A stretch of 64,000 bases of DNA, taken from Aphis gossypii (Eukaryota > Arthropoda > Insecta > Hemiptera > Aphididae). Below are positions 21,986 through 37,200 of this stretch, in pieces. The notes below the pieces were generated by a model. The model did not search any database. It had not been told where the DNA came from and saw only the letters and a list, made by a program, of their open reading frames with translations. The stretch covers positions 45,156,287 through 45,220,286 of the forward strand of contig NC_065532.1 of NCBI RefSeq assembly GCF_020184175.1, read 5' to 3'. How positions within the stretch are numbered: the first letter of the stretch is position 1; each line of letters starts with the position of its first letter. The translations under genes and the position numbers were made by a program.

Positions 21986-24906
21986 CGGTGAACTTTTTTA
22001 AACTAGTAAATTAGATGACATAAATGTCTCCTACTGAAAATATTTTATTGTCTAGTTGACTTATAAGTAATTCTAGGTAAACTATTTATTTTGAGAATTT
22101 TTTTTGTCGCCTAGAGAAAATTCCTTAAAAACGCACTGTATTGTGTGTTTATGTGGTTTTTAAAAATGTATACATATTGTATTTCAGACAGGTCATTTCT
22201 AAATGTCCCGGTTATTTAAATAACGCATTCCTCAAACGAAATTTCTTCACAATTTTCGAATATGTTCAACTCTCTTATAACAATATTGTACAATTACAAT
22301 AATATTCATCAAATAAATAACAATAGTTATACAACTTTGGTATATTTTGAGGTGATTAAAATGAAAAGTGAACCCTTCAACAAGTTTGTAAATATAGTTA
22401 AAAAAAAATAAAACAAAATAATTTATTCTATTTTTATACACAACTTAAAATGAATAACTATTATTTCAACAAAATTTAAAGGTTAGTTTTGAAGAACTCA
22501 GGTTTCGTTGTATATTTTAACTTAATGATTAATACGACATTGTCTTATATGAGTTAGATTAAGATAAAATAAACATAGTTTGTTGGTTTATCCTTAAAGG
22601 CGAATTTTATAAGTACCTCACTTCAAACAATGAAAATGTTTATCGAAGCCATTAATGTATTATTTGGATGTTTTACAGAAGGCCCGATAAACAATGACCT
22701 CTAGATTTATGAATGGAGTTTCTAGCCTACATTATAATGTAAATAATGATAAATAATAAATACGAAATAGAATTTTCTAAATATAGTTAAAACGTTTGAT
22801 GTAGGTGTGTTTTCTGTTCTAATTAATATTTTTGACACAGGCATAGTAAACAATACGTTATATTATATTCATCATCACATATTATAATTGCAGTTTTTTA
22901 ATTGTTTAAGAATAATAAAAAGCTTAAAACTTGCATATCATAATTTTTGGAGTTAGTGATTTTTAAAATTTATATTTCATGAATAAATGTGAAATTCTAA
23001 GGAATATAAATATACAAAAAAAACTATTATAAAATAGTTAATACATACAAATTTTGATAAGAATAAATTCGAAATTGTAATTTGTGTTGACAGATAATAA
23101 TATTATGCATTATGTTGATATTATTTTTAATTTTAACATATTTTGTTGATTTAAATTATCATATTATTTTATTAAAGTTGTTAAAAAAAAAAAATAATGA
23201 TATGAAACAAGTTCAACATTATAATTACTTCCTCTATTACCAAAAATCTTTTGTAGTCTTCTAGTGTAAATGTAAAATATTTCATTTTATAGTGTCTCAA
23301 CTTTACTACTTAAAATTAAAATTATTACAGGAGTCTCTTCAAAGTTCTACTGTTTTAATTTGCAAACAATTGTTAATTCAGCCGATGTTCTGAAGTATAT
23401 CATTTTCTCGAGACATAAAACATAAAATATGCATTTAACAATTCATATGGGATTTTTTATAAGTTTTGCTGTAAAGATGTCGAACTAAGGTTTGCTTGCA
23501 TATATTTACATATTTTTGGGTGGATTATAAAACTTGTAATAAATTAGATTCATGTTGTATATCCCATTTTCAAATGATAAATTTTGCATGTTTTAACATA
23601 ATATCATATAATTTTAATTATATATTGTAAATGAAACTGCATAATAATTATAAATTATAACTTAAATACTATAATATTAATATGTAATATAGTTGTTTTT
23701 TATCTTCAATTAACCTTCCATTTTTATATTAACTAAATTGTATTAATATATTTTTATTAAAGGTGTAATAAATACTGTGTTATACAAGTGTTTTACGCTA
23801 TAACTATTTTGTGTTTCAGTGTATGTGTCAATTGTATGAAAGTAGGTATTTATTTATTTTGTTTTTAAAATACTATATGTAACAAGAATAGCAAACAAAC
23901 AATTGATAGAAAAAAAAACAAATATTTACAATCTTTTGACCGATTCAAAATAATATATTTCTTAACGATTGCTCAGATCGTTTTAGTTATAACCACTCTA
24001 CATTGTTCACATATTGTGATTACGTTTATTACTTTGTTAGATTACTTCAATTTTGTAGTATTTAGTACAATCAATTTATCAACTAACAATAGCCGTAAAT
24101 CAACTATTACTACGATAGTGTCTAATGTTTATAAATTTATAATACCATCATAACTACATGATGGTATAGTTCGACAAGTAGGTATGTCGAAATAGTGTTT
24201 TATGTGCATTAGGATATCATTCTCTTTTGAATAAAATGATTTACTAAATTGTTATAGTTACAATAAAACTTTAAGATAATAAATTACTAATATTGTTAAA
24301 GTAGTAATAATATATTACTATTTAAATAATTAAATATTCAATATCAAAATTAAAATGATGTTTGAGAATAGTAGCAGCTTTTACCAGTATTTAAAGCTAT
24401 GATTTTATTTATAGTTAAATTATGAAATACCATTATTCTATAAAAAAAATGTAAACATTGTACACATATTATATTTAAAATAAATTTTTATTATATATAA
24501 GAAGTAAATTCAAAATATATATTGAATATTTATAATTTATAATTTATATATTATTATCTTTTATACCTCAGTTCAAGAACGAAAATGTAAACTATAATAT
24601 TACATATTCAACTCGCTTGAATTAGAACTATTACTAGTACCCCTCATCACTACCATCACTTTAAATTCTACACCAACCAAACGGATAAAATCGTATAGTA
24701 TGAAATTATTGATGTCATATCATATCATTTCCCAGAAAAACCCATAGTTGACCTATGATATAGTGGGACATACCTTGTATCACGACACGTCCTGTAGTAT
24801 ACCTCACTCCATGTGACGATGTGAATACCTAATTCTTTTGAAGATTGATTTAAATCGAAAACTGATAATTTATTTTCAGTGTTCCAGGTTCCAGACCCTT
24901 CACCGT

Positions 24907-24929
24907 CCCCCCCCCCCCCAAAAAAAAAA
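24907..24929. repeat. C13 followed by A10
   Basis: A C homopolymer runs directly into an A homopolymer in AT-rich intron. Such runs are unstable and the lengths may be inexact. Confidence 0.85.
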
Positions 24930-26869
24930 TCTGAATGAATTTAATTAAAAACACGCATATATAATATCGTATTTACATATTCGCGAGTACATAGTAATAA
25001 GGTGATTTAATTAAAAATTTACTACATTTAATTTTTAAATTTTCAATTCATCTCTACTTATGTGTTTTTAAAAAAAAAACATTAATTAATTAAACACGGT
25101 AGCTATAAATTGTAAACATTATAATATTATTATGTTATTTTGAAATCTAAAACGCATAAAATTCCTTGTAAGTATTTGTACGTATTTAAGAATACATAAT
25201 GTAATTATACCCAAAGAAATAGTCTCCTAGTTATAATTTATTACTTTCATAAGAATCCCAAATCGGAGGAAAAGTATAATTATGTCGATGAATATATTAC
25301 CTCATGAAATTAATATTTAAAATTGTAACTATTACAGATAAAACAAGTCTTTTAACTTTATCAAATACTGTTCTATAAGTAAATTATTTATGTAAGAAAA
25401 TTAGTAATACAAGCATACATAGTTGGATATTATTAGAGGAAGTCTTAGCACCCCTACCCTCTTTCTAATGAAAATCAATGTATTATGTTAAAATAAACAT
25501 ATTATACTAATTATATTATTTACTATTGGATTTTATTTTTTGAACAGATATTGAACTAGTTCTAATTTGAATACTGTTAAAATGATTGTATAACAAAAAT
25601 TTGGATACATATCCATTAACGGAATATTTTTTTTTACATGCACTAAATTTAAGCGTTTAGCCATATAATTATAATTTAAAATTATTATTATATAATACAA
25701 TTTTTGCGTATTATGTATAAACTATTTAAGGAATTAATTAAATATACTATAGTTCTATTTATAGTCCTATGATTTATTTAAAAATATTAAATAATTTTGT
25801 CTCTTGTTCACATAGTAACCCTTATTATGTAAAATAGTGGTTAGTGGTAAACTATAATATAGTTAAGAGATTAATTATTTCGATAAAATAGAGACATATT
25901 TGTAAAATAACTATTTATACGATATTACTGTTTTAAATAAATATATATTTTTTAATGGTACTAAAAAAAATAATATTGATATGGATGAAGTAATGTATAA
26001 ATTTCAAAACTTTTACGTTAAAAGTTTATGCGTCTGATAAAATGTCGAATATTAAATATAAATATAATATATTTAATCATTTATTTTATTTTAGATTAAT
26101 TAGAAAAAATGCACCAATAAATAATAATAATAACTTTAAGTACAAGAATTATATTATTTTACATAAACATTTGTGTGTATTTTCAGTGTATTTAAAGTAT
26201 ATCGTATAGAAATACTATAATACGCATATAACGAGACATAATAAAATCAATGTTTAAATATTGAGTAGAAATACTACCTACTTTTTTCTTTTTTTTTTCA
26301 AACATATTATGTTATTACACTTTAATATGCATAAAATATATTTTTTTTTAAAGTAATAATTATTGAAAATAACTTTATAACAATACAACGGATTTATTTA
26401 TTTTTCTGTAATGGTTCGATGCTGAGAATAATAGTAATGATAATAATAGTAGATTAAATTCATCCGTATTCATATTTCAGAATTTAGATTTACCATATAT
26501 TCATATGCGATTATAATTGAATTTAAATCGAATAATTTGTGCCATTTTGTTTGTACTGTTTTATTAACATAGGTTAGGTTATTGATATAGGTTATAGGTG
26601 ATTGATTTTAGTTCATCTTAGCTTTAATTGTTTTAAACGTGTAAAATTAATAATTAGGCGTATTTTATACGTATGTTATAATATTTTTATCGGTTCTGGA
26701 TAAAAATCAAACAAAATAGGTTTCACTGCGGTCACTGCAATATACGATAAACGCACTAATAATGAGACTTATATTAGTGTAAGCGCATAGTATTATTATT
26801 TAGATACGGGTACCCGAGAGTTTTGTTAAATCGCGAAAATTTTTTTAGGAAACCACTGGAAAACTAACG

Positions 26870-27560
26870 TAGACACCTAACCTATTATACGTTTAATTGC
26901 GTACAAACGTCGTACACGAATTACAGTGAATAAAGTTTTATTGTCTTTGCGCCGACACGACCGACGTGATTGCGTGCACCGAGTGTCACCGACACTACTC
27001 GCTGTCGTCCGTACGAGATGAGCGTATTGTTTCCGGTGGAAGGAAAATAAATAAAAATATGTACTCAACTTATGCGCTAACGAGATGATATTTATTGTGC
27101 TCGTATTCGCACAGGGTCGACCATGAGCCGGGACGTGTGAAATATTAACGAGACTGCAAGCGAGATGTACGCGTGTATATAAAGTATTCCCACCAGCAGG
27201 TCGGAATATATTGACCGGCGAGCTCTGATACGCGATTTCCGAGTGCTTTATACCGTCCCGACGGCGCACGAGTTAAAAACGGCTTTTTGTACCTATACGA
27301 TATTAAAATTATGTCGACGTACGCACGATTCGCGTGGATATTTTGCGGGAAACATTACGGTCGTAAAACGCAAACGCCATCGACGACGTCAAAACGATAA
27401 TCCTCTCGTACCTACGGAGGTTTTGCGAAAAAAAAAACTAATTAATTACACATTCCGGGTTTTGGTTTTTCGATGAGCCGTCATCGGGTTCATTATACGA
27501 GTACAACACACATATGCCGATCTAAAAACCGTACAGTAGACGTACGCTGAAGGTAGGTAG
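26870..27560 (+). promoter_or_regulatory. CpG-rich patch with TATA box, possible promoter or enhancer
   Basis: Base composition changes sharply to CpG-rich within AT-rich intron. TATATAAAG is at 27176-27184 on the plus strand, followed about 30 bp later by GCAGGTCGGAA. A donor-like CTGAAG|GTAGGT lies at 27549-27556. The frames here have no recognisable protein similarity. It could be the promoter of an intronic plus-strand transcript or an enhancer. Strand and function are uncertain. Confidence 0.3.
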
Positions 27561-30500
27561 GTTATTTGCGTGCGCATAATTTTACAAACGAATTTTTTTT
27601 TTTCATCGAACCTTTTTTTTTTGTTTTGTTTTTAGGTAGGTATACTACTCGTACATTGCTGCGAGTGGCTAAGTGCATACTTATAATTATTTATTGATAT
27701 AAGTATGGTATGCACACGTTTGATAAAATTGTAAGATTTTTTTTTTTTTTATTTGATTATATTTACGATCGGTACACATTGTGGCAAAATGAGTGAATTT
27801 GACACAGAGAATACAAATTTGATTTTTTTTTTTTAAGTCATGCTACTACTTAAAACCATGGTCTGAAAAAATTTAACGTTTAAAAAGTTTCACGAATTAT
27901 TTTTTTCGAGGTTCATCAACGTACGCATAATTATAAAAGTGCTTAACTATAATATGATGCTGTATATAATATAAATATTATTTTTTTTCAGGAAGAAGGC
28001 CGACGGTGTGCCCTTTTATAGGGTTTTGCGAAGGTTTTCAGAAACCTAATGGATATATATATTTTTTTTATATCTATTGGTTACTCCTTTATTGTATAGT
28101 TTATTTTTACAAAAAAGAAACCCGACATTTTTTTTACGTAAAATGCACATTTTAAGGTATTTTATAATAAATATATGAGGTATCGAATATCTGCAGGGTC
28201 GTTTTAATGATGGTAGAAAAACAATATTAGAATAATGTGAATTGACTTTAGTTGTGGGCAAAATGTTATATACTTTATCTGCATATTATACCAAACATCT
28301 ACAAATATTAATATAAGCAGGAAACTAAAGTTACAAAACAAAATTATAAATATTACGGTTCTCTCATCTTAAAAAAATAAAAATTGACTCTTATATTATA
28401 TGAATAAGCGGATGTAATTGAGTTGTTGCATTGAGGCTTTGACAAATCGCAAGTGACACATATAGTACGTTTATTGATCATCGTGAACGTGACCTAAGCA
28501 AATCATGTACGCCATGATTAAATATTATTTATGCATGAATCAATGTATTTACGCATACCATATGCGTGTACATTGGTTCATCACCATATTTTACCAAATT
28601 GGTATAATTTGTAATACGCATATGTCATAGATAAACGAGTAACTCCTAAACTACAGTCGAATGAAAAACACAATATTTATTTATTTTGAAAAAAAAAAAC
28701 ATAAAATAGTAAAGTATGACAACGGCTTGTTTGTAAAGAAATACTTAGTTATCTTCATCGTTCGATACATCAAACATCAATATTATTATAAACTAATATT
28801 TAACAGAAAATACAGTTGATTAAAATTACGGAAAACATTATAAGTATTTTATTCCAATATTAATACTTTTGTTTACTTTATGGATTTCGTACATTTAAGC
28901 ATAATATTTTGTTACCTACTGATGACTATAATATAGCATTCAATCATGGGAATTAAAATTGTGATGCGGTTTAAATACGAGTTTAATCTAACTCTAAAGC
29001 TATCTGAAATTCCTGTGAGATAGGATATTAAAAATAAAAACAAAATTTCCATTTAAAGTTTTGACGTAGTTTTTAGAAACAAAACTTTATAGGGATTTTT
29101 TAATAATTCAAATTTATAAATGCATTATGTATGTTAATTTAAATTATGACAAAATTGACAAACTGTATTTCCTTAATTTAATATTTAAAGTACGGATACT
29201 ACATTTTTAAATATTTAAGTAGGTTAGTCCTATGAGTTCGATACTTATATTTTATTAAAAAGATATATATATATATAGTAACACGATATTATAATTTATA
29301 ATTAGCATAATAATAATATTGAAGCATTTTATTTCTAAATAGAAACTTGAAAAAAATAACAATATTGTGAACACGGTAAAGATAAAACTAATTTGAAATT
29401 ATGTGACAGAGTACGTTAAAAACAGATAAACAGGCAATACTACGGTGTTATTATCATTTTTTGAATAGCATAAAAAAGAAAAATTAATTACTTGCGTAAT
29501 ACTTATAATGTTAAGATCCTAGTACAATATAATGTACAAACCTAATATTTGTACCATTGAACTATAATAATAGTATTATACTATTATGCATCAACATTCA
29601 ACAATATTCATTACCCCATTAACAACACAATAACTTAATAGCGTCGTACTTTACAATCAACCAGAGCTTATTCAGTTATATACCACAAGGTAATATTTAT
29701 ACCTGTGATGTTGGCATATATTTATAGTAAGTACCTTGTTATATTTTCACATTTTACATACACATTCTATTAACATAATATTTCAATGGCCCGCAGAAAG
29801 TAAATATTTTAATTTCAATTTTCTGGAATTCGAAAAATTTGTATGATAAAATGAAAAAACTTACTGTATTCACTTTTTTAAATAAATGAAATATAAACTA
29901 ATTATTTAATAAATACCTACATTATATTCATACAGTATAAACGATATTTGAGTTTAAAATGTATGTGAAATAATTTAACCTAAGTAGTGTTTAGTAATTA
30001 AGAAAAAAAACAAATTCTGTTTTATAATATACCATTCTATTAAATTATGTAATTTAATATCTATACACTAAGTTATACCTGGTACTCACCACAAAACAAA
30101 TTTTATACTATTTATGTACAGGTTTAGTTGAATAAAATTTTTACTGTACCTATTTTTATATTTAATCGATGGTTAATATATGACTTCAATTTTTCTGCTA
30201 TTATGTTTAATGTTTATTTATACTACTAATTAAAGTATCTACATTATGAAAACCATTATATCGGTGTAATTATAACAAGGTTTTAAGTTTTTGATAAATT
30301 ATTATTTAGACTGTGCCTATTTGGGTTTATCTAAGTTCCCCACTAATTTAATAATATTAACGTCATTAATGAACATATAAAAGTAAATTTTAGTTTTTGA
30401 ACTAGCAACCTAAAGAAAACACATAAGCTATACATCCGGACGGTAACTAAGGAAACTATAAAGTATAAGGACACCAACCATTATGACTTATTTTAGATGA

Positions 30501-33500
30501 TTCAGAGAAGAGCGATGAATGTATTGATTTTACAACGACGTGTGTTTTTTTTTTCATTAAATTATATATATATCATCACATTTTAGGGTAATAAAAATGC
30601 TTTGACTTTCAACTTTGAAGGTGGATTTTGTTGTAGAAAATTAGATTTAATTGATAGATTTTTTTTTGTGGGGGGGTCGAACAAAAAAAAATATTAACTG
30701 ATTATACAATAACATTATAAAATGTATTATGTCAATACATCCATTGACCTAACTTTTGCTTAAGATATCATCCAATTAAAGTATAAATCAATTTATGTCA
30801 AAACATCTAAACTAACGAACTATTGATTTTATTTTCTAATACTAAAATACATATTAATATATTATATTATAATACAACTTATTTTTCAAATTTCAAATTT
30901 TATTTTTTTATTTTTTATTGTAAAGCTTATGTTTTAGAATTTATCTTATTTTTTCCTAAAAGTAAAATTATTTGGAATTTGTGAATGATTAGAGTACCTA
31001 TACAATTTATTACTTCTTAAATTACTATGCTGAATGTATAGGTTAAATACTCTGGTTTATAATTACTATTTTACATAAATTATTAACGAACGAATAAAAT
31101 AAACACGAATCTATGTTTTCGACTTCAGGAAGATTAGAAATTATATATCAAACAATTAAAATTAATATTACTATACTTACTATACTAATTTAAACGCTCT
31201 ACTTTTATGTTCAAGTTTAATAAATTATTTCAAATTAAATTTTCCCGATAAATAAATTACATTATTTTTAGAAGATATAATTTAATACGAGTTTCATTTA
31301 AAACGTCGATTTGGTTATTACTTTTTATTAAATTAGTCAATAAAATAATCTGTTGAATATATTTTGATATAAATATTTGTATCATTATTTAATAAAAATA
31401 GAAATAATAGAAAAAATAAAACAATTTTCCATTTGTTTTGTTTCTACAACCATTATAATTTAAGATTAGAGTAGAAAATTTCGATTTCTTAAAGTTTTAA
31501 GTGCGGGATCGTAAACAATCTAGATTGCCGACAAACCATATGGGGTACACCTACACATTTTATGATTTATATAGCTCTCTATTTCCTTTTGATCCTTCAC
31601 ACGCGTAACACAAAGAAATATTAAATATTATAAGAGAAACAAAACATTTTTTTTTGTTTTATTTCAGAAGTAAATAGTATAATAAATGTTATGCCAATAA
31701 TAAAACGTAAAATAAAATAAGGACGATAAAAACCAAAATATCATAATTCACAAGTATATTATACTAAACACATTTTATCTAAATGCTTTAAGATATCAAA
31801 TACATGTGTACATTTTTATATTTTCTCTCTTTTTATGTTTGACGGGTCGGATAATTAACAATCTAATTTGCATAAGATTTTAACACAACAAATATGGAGG
31901 AGCAAAATAATATGAATCCATAAGTAGCTCAAGAATTGGGATTCGCATGGGATTTATTCGATAAACACGGATTTTCGTGACATGTACAAACAAATAGAAA
32001 CCTGATATGGATATATTTTGGATTTTATTGTTGACACCAAATTATATTCTATAAATTCAAAAATATCATTGCTATTAAAAAGCGATAGGTAATGTTAACC
32101 GTATCACAGAAAAATAAAATAAATTCTTAACAAAAACATATTACGACGAATAATAATTATTATACGCATCACTTAAATTTATTTTATTTTTTATATTGCA
32201 TTGTATAAATGTTGGTTAGAAGTTAAATTCATGTGTGGGTAGATATTTAAATTATCTATACGACTAATTGAATTTGAACACGAGATTTAAATAATACTAT
32301 TGAATAATTAGTATCAATAGGATTATGATATTTTTCGATACATCACGTTCAGTTTTGTGAAAATTGTAACACTTACACAACCGTTTTTCGAGTGTATCTT
32401 GTCAACAATTTAATATTTATGACAAAAGATACTATTTTAGACTTGAAACACGTATACTATTTCTAACATTCATACACAAATGCTGAAATATGTATTGCTT
32501 CTGATAACGAAACCTCCGGTATTTATTGAATGATCTAAGAGACAATACAAACACCTATTCAAACTACACGATTATTGATAGCACTATTAACAACATTTTG
32601 ATTGAAAACTAAATCATTAATGTGGGCCCAAACGTCAAAACCATTTCGGATACTCCGTGACAGGGAAAATCGCCAAGATCGAGAAGTTATGGATACTACT
32701 ATATACGAGTATTTATTTATATATATGTATATATATATATAGTATACGTATTGCGTCGTGTTGTTGAACTGACAGTTTTTCGGCTTATATATAGTCATAT
32801 ATTGTACATTATCAAGTATAAACTATTACGATAGATATATATATATATGGAAGATGACGTGCGCAAAAAGCCCACAGGCCTCTCGAAACCTAAAAGATTG
32901 GAAACCTCAAAGTTTAAATTAATATAATTTTATTATTATTATTATTGTTGGTGGTCCACTCTGTCAAATCGGTTTTGACGGATCGTCCGATCGGAAATGC
33001 CTCACCAAAATTATATCATGGTGAATGAACCATAGAGCTAGAGAACGATAAAAAAAACCCGTAAAAATAATCTAATAACTGCAAACACGAAATCCGAATG
33101 TCATGCTAATCGGAAGTAAAATAAAAAAACGAGTACAAAAACACACGTGCTAACACAAAGTATTTCACTTGATAATATATATTTAAACAAACGTACACGG
33201 CAGCAAGGCCTGTAAATAAACTGAGAGGTTCTGTGATAATATATGTGCAATGTACATTATGATATTTTTAACTGAATAAAATAAAATAATATTTAAAGTT
33301 CCTGACAATTAAGTCCGACACGGCTCGCTGTTCGTTTACATTTTTACATAGCTCGGTGCTTAAAAATTTAATTATATTTTCAGAAAATTCACTATGCTAT
33401 TTTAATGGTGGTTTTAATTAACATTTTTTACAAATAATTCACTGAACTCGGATGAATATAACATATTCGCACAAGTCTTAGAGTAAATTATCAAAAAAAA

Positions 33501-33840
33501 AAAAATATATCAACAATAACCATAATCGCTATCAACCATTAACAGTAAATGTTATGATATTATGAAACTGTAGTAATGATAATATTATTTTTTTCGAAAT
33601 AGTTCAAAAAAGATTAAAAAAATATTACTCATGGGGGGAGAGGGGGGAAGCGATATTACTACGAATTCAACGGCTTTCGTCGTCTTGACAATTTTAGTTA
33701 CGCTCAATAATGATATGCTGTCGATATAAGATTAGTTCAGTAAGAAGTTAGGTAACATTTATGTGATACATATAAATTGTTATTTTTATTTGAATATTAT
33801 GTTATTATTATTATTATCATCATCGTCATATAATAATTAG

Positions 33841-34200
33841 AGGACCACCCGTGGAGAGGAAGCTCCTGCTGTTAAAAATAGCGTTGAGGTGAGTTTTTCC
33901 CTAAACAAGAAAAAAAAACGTGACCCGATAATACATTGTATTGTTATAAAAAACTCATGGTTCGCGGGGATAAAGGCGACGGCGGCGTTAAGATCGCCCC
34001 CGATGTAATAAAAGCGTAAACAATAAATTATTTGCAGAAAACGAAACGTGTCGGTGGTAAAGCGGTTGCGCCCGGCTGATGATGAAACAAACAAAAAAAA
34101 AAAAATGTATTTCACTCTTTCTCATCTCCCCGTTCATGTATATAAACATTTTCACCGGTCGAAAAAACGAGACGAACTGCATAAATAAACTAAAAAGAAC
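33841..34200 (+). promoter_or_regulatory. CpG-rich intronic patch with exon-like segment
   Basis: The first 48 bases (33841-33888) follow an AG and end in GAG|GTGAGT on the plus strand, open in one frame (RTTRGEEAPAVKNSVE). CpG-rich text follows to about 34090, then a plus-strand TATATAAA near 34139. This may be a regulatory patch or a small exon of a plus-strand transcript nested in the ferlin intron. No homology is recognised. Confidence 0.22.
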
Positions 34201-37200
34201 TTCGTCTGATTAGATGTAATGCACAGAGTGGCGGTAAAGTAGTACCGCCTAACTCCTACCTAACTCAAATGCTGCGATGATAACCGATCAATGGAGTAGT
34301 ATATATTATTATCTACCTTTTCGCGTAATTATTAACACTGTAACAAACTTCTGAACCGATGAAAAAACGAATTCAACGAGATAATGCGACATCGTCGTGT
34401 CAATAACCATACGCATATAATCGGAAAACTACGACCATTTATCATTTGCTTTGTATGATTATCACGAGATAATAAAATACGAGTTTGTACGAATTCACTG
34501 TTAAAGTATTAACACGCCATTTACGAATCAATCAAACAACGGGTTATATTAATTACATTTTTTTCTCCATATAATGCGGATAATAAACACTATATTATTA
34601 TTTTTTATCTAATTAAATATAAAAAAATTATAAAAAAATAATAATATTGAATTATTTGACATTTGATGAGAGCATATAAAACACAAGGATGATAGACGAT
34701 TACAAAAACACGTTGAAAAAGGAAGTAATAAAATATATAAGCCATTAAATTGTGTCAACTTAGTTTACAACGAATTTATACTTCTCGAAAGATGTATTAT
34801 TAGTACTAGTAACATATTGACATTTGTGTTTTTAAGTTTTTCTACCGTGAGTTGTTGAACTTTAATAATATTATAGGTGTGTTGTTATTTAAAATAACTA
34901 TACACTTAGAAATTAGATTAACCTCTTGTCTTTTAAACGTAATTTTTAAGTTGATCGAACGATAAAAACAAGTAATGTTTTTAAAAATGTACTGCATGTA
35001 ATGTACGTACAAATATATAAATTAATAAACATATTATGCATTTTGTGTCTGCCCGCAGAAATAGAACAGCGTTTGTTTAAAATAGTTTAAACTTAAGACC
35101 ACCGCGTCGTATATTTGTAGATAGGTATAAACATAATCTGTTAGATCGAAATTACTTAGATAAATTAAAACTAACACCATTTAAAAGCCAAGAAGAAGAA
35201 GAAATTCAAATTTCACAAGTCAAATCTAGTTGATGGTTTTGTTCAAGGCTGAATTTAAAGGTGTTAATCACTACGTGTTGCTTCTATTGATTTTTTTTAA
35301 AGGCATAGAAAATATCAACTGGCCCAGAAAATTGCATATTTATAATATTACATTTAAATAAAATAAAACTATGTTAAGTATTTTTTTCCAATATGAGTAT
35401 TTAAATTTCAAATAAAGAAATTTTCACAGTTTTGTAAATTTATATTTGTTTACCCATAACAATCACAACAAAAGTGTCAATTTTATAAAAACGAAGGAGT
35501 GTAAAAGGGTGAACATTTTGTTAAAAAAATAACTCCAAATACGAGTCTGGTTTTGTTAACTTTCAACACCGACTGGTTAAACCACAACAACCCCCGATGT
35601 TCATTGTATAGGATTTTCCCTATAGTTTTTTACTATCCTTTTCCAAACCATCAAATTATAAAAAAATATAGGAAAACCCTGTGGCTCATCCTTTATATGT
35701 ATCATATTTCACAATATTTCTTTTTCCTATTTTGTTCGTGACCAATACTACACCACACAGCAAATGTAATGAAATATCAAATATTTTAACGACAAAAGTG
35801 AAGTTTTTTTTATAAAAAACTGTGAAAATCATTATTCACATTGCATTCTATACAGAACGAACAAATAATAAAAATTATTATATCTGTACATTATACCGTT
35901 AATCCGAAGTCTATTCACTTTATGCATAACTACTGTACAGTATAGTTCACTGAAATAATATTTATTGTTTAAAAATGGCACTCATTGTTAATCGAAAATG
36001 TCTTTTTTTTTAAAAAAACATTTTTAATTCAATATTTAAACATACATTTTTAGCCGGTTTCAATGGTTTTCAAAAACAAAAATGATTACGTCAGTGACTA
36101 TAGTATAAAATATGTAACAAAAATTACGCTATGTTTGAGATTCGTTAAAAATCAATATACTTTATTTGAATAATCGCGGTTTGTGCATAGAGTATGTGTA
36201 AAATAATTAATATGGCAACTTTACACTCTTCGGTTAAGTTTTTAGTAATTGGACAATAATATTACAAATGTGTTAAAAGATGGTTTTAATTGCACTACGA
36301 TTGAATATACACTGCACAGTTAGGCGTGAATTAATTTTCTTAATTAATACCATCAGAGAGAAAACATGATTTGTCGAATGTGTTAAAAGTACTTAAAAAA
36401 ATAATAATCAGTATTTTTTCACTACAACTTTAACTAATATATTATTATAATTTGTATGTGACTTTAAGTTAAAGTCTTCGATCATTTATCATAGTAATAT
36501 TACACGGTCACATAACATAGGTGTTAGTTGTAATATTATTTTAATAACATTTTCATGGCGATGAACTGAAAGCAATTAGTCTATATAATATACCTATGTT
36601 ATTGTAGGTAGTAAGCAATATCCCGTGTTCCTGTTTGCTTTGAAATTTTGTTTAAAATATTAATTACATATGCAGTAAAAACTATTTTTAATTAATAGAA
36701 TGTATTTTAAAAGGCATAACATAAAATTGAAATTGTTGTTCAAAGAGCAATATTTTTTATTTTTTTTCAACAACAATATTATTTATGACGGCGACCCGCG
36801 GGTTAGCTCTGTTACATGTATCTTTAAATCATACACAAAAAACTTGATTAATAATAATAATTGTTGTATGAAACAAGAATGTATGTTTTAAAAAGTTCAA
36901 TATTAAAGTTGAAATAAACAAATTGGTTCTGACTTATAATTAATTATAACGAATAATTGCATACATATTTTCTGAACGCGTCAATAAATGCTCTACTTAT
37001 TATTATATGTATATTAGTATTCTACCTATTATGATATAGAAATCATATTTTTTTAAGCAAAAAATTTCCCTACCTATCATCAATAATGATTAAAAGATAA
37101 TATTCACATGACAAAACAGTTATATTATTGTATGTCTGATTTTCAAACTAAATTTGATGTACCTAGTTATTTCTGTAGCCATATGTTGTTATTAATATTT

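Noticed and set aside
26877..27269. 130-codon minus-strand frame in the 27-kb CpG patch
   Set aside because: No recognisable domain, Arg/Ser/Thr bias expected from CpG-rich non-coding DNA, and no supporting splice sites.
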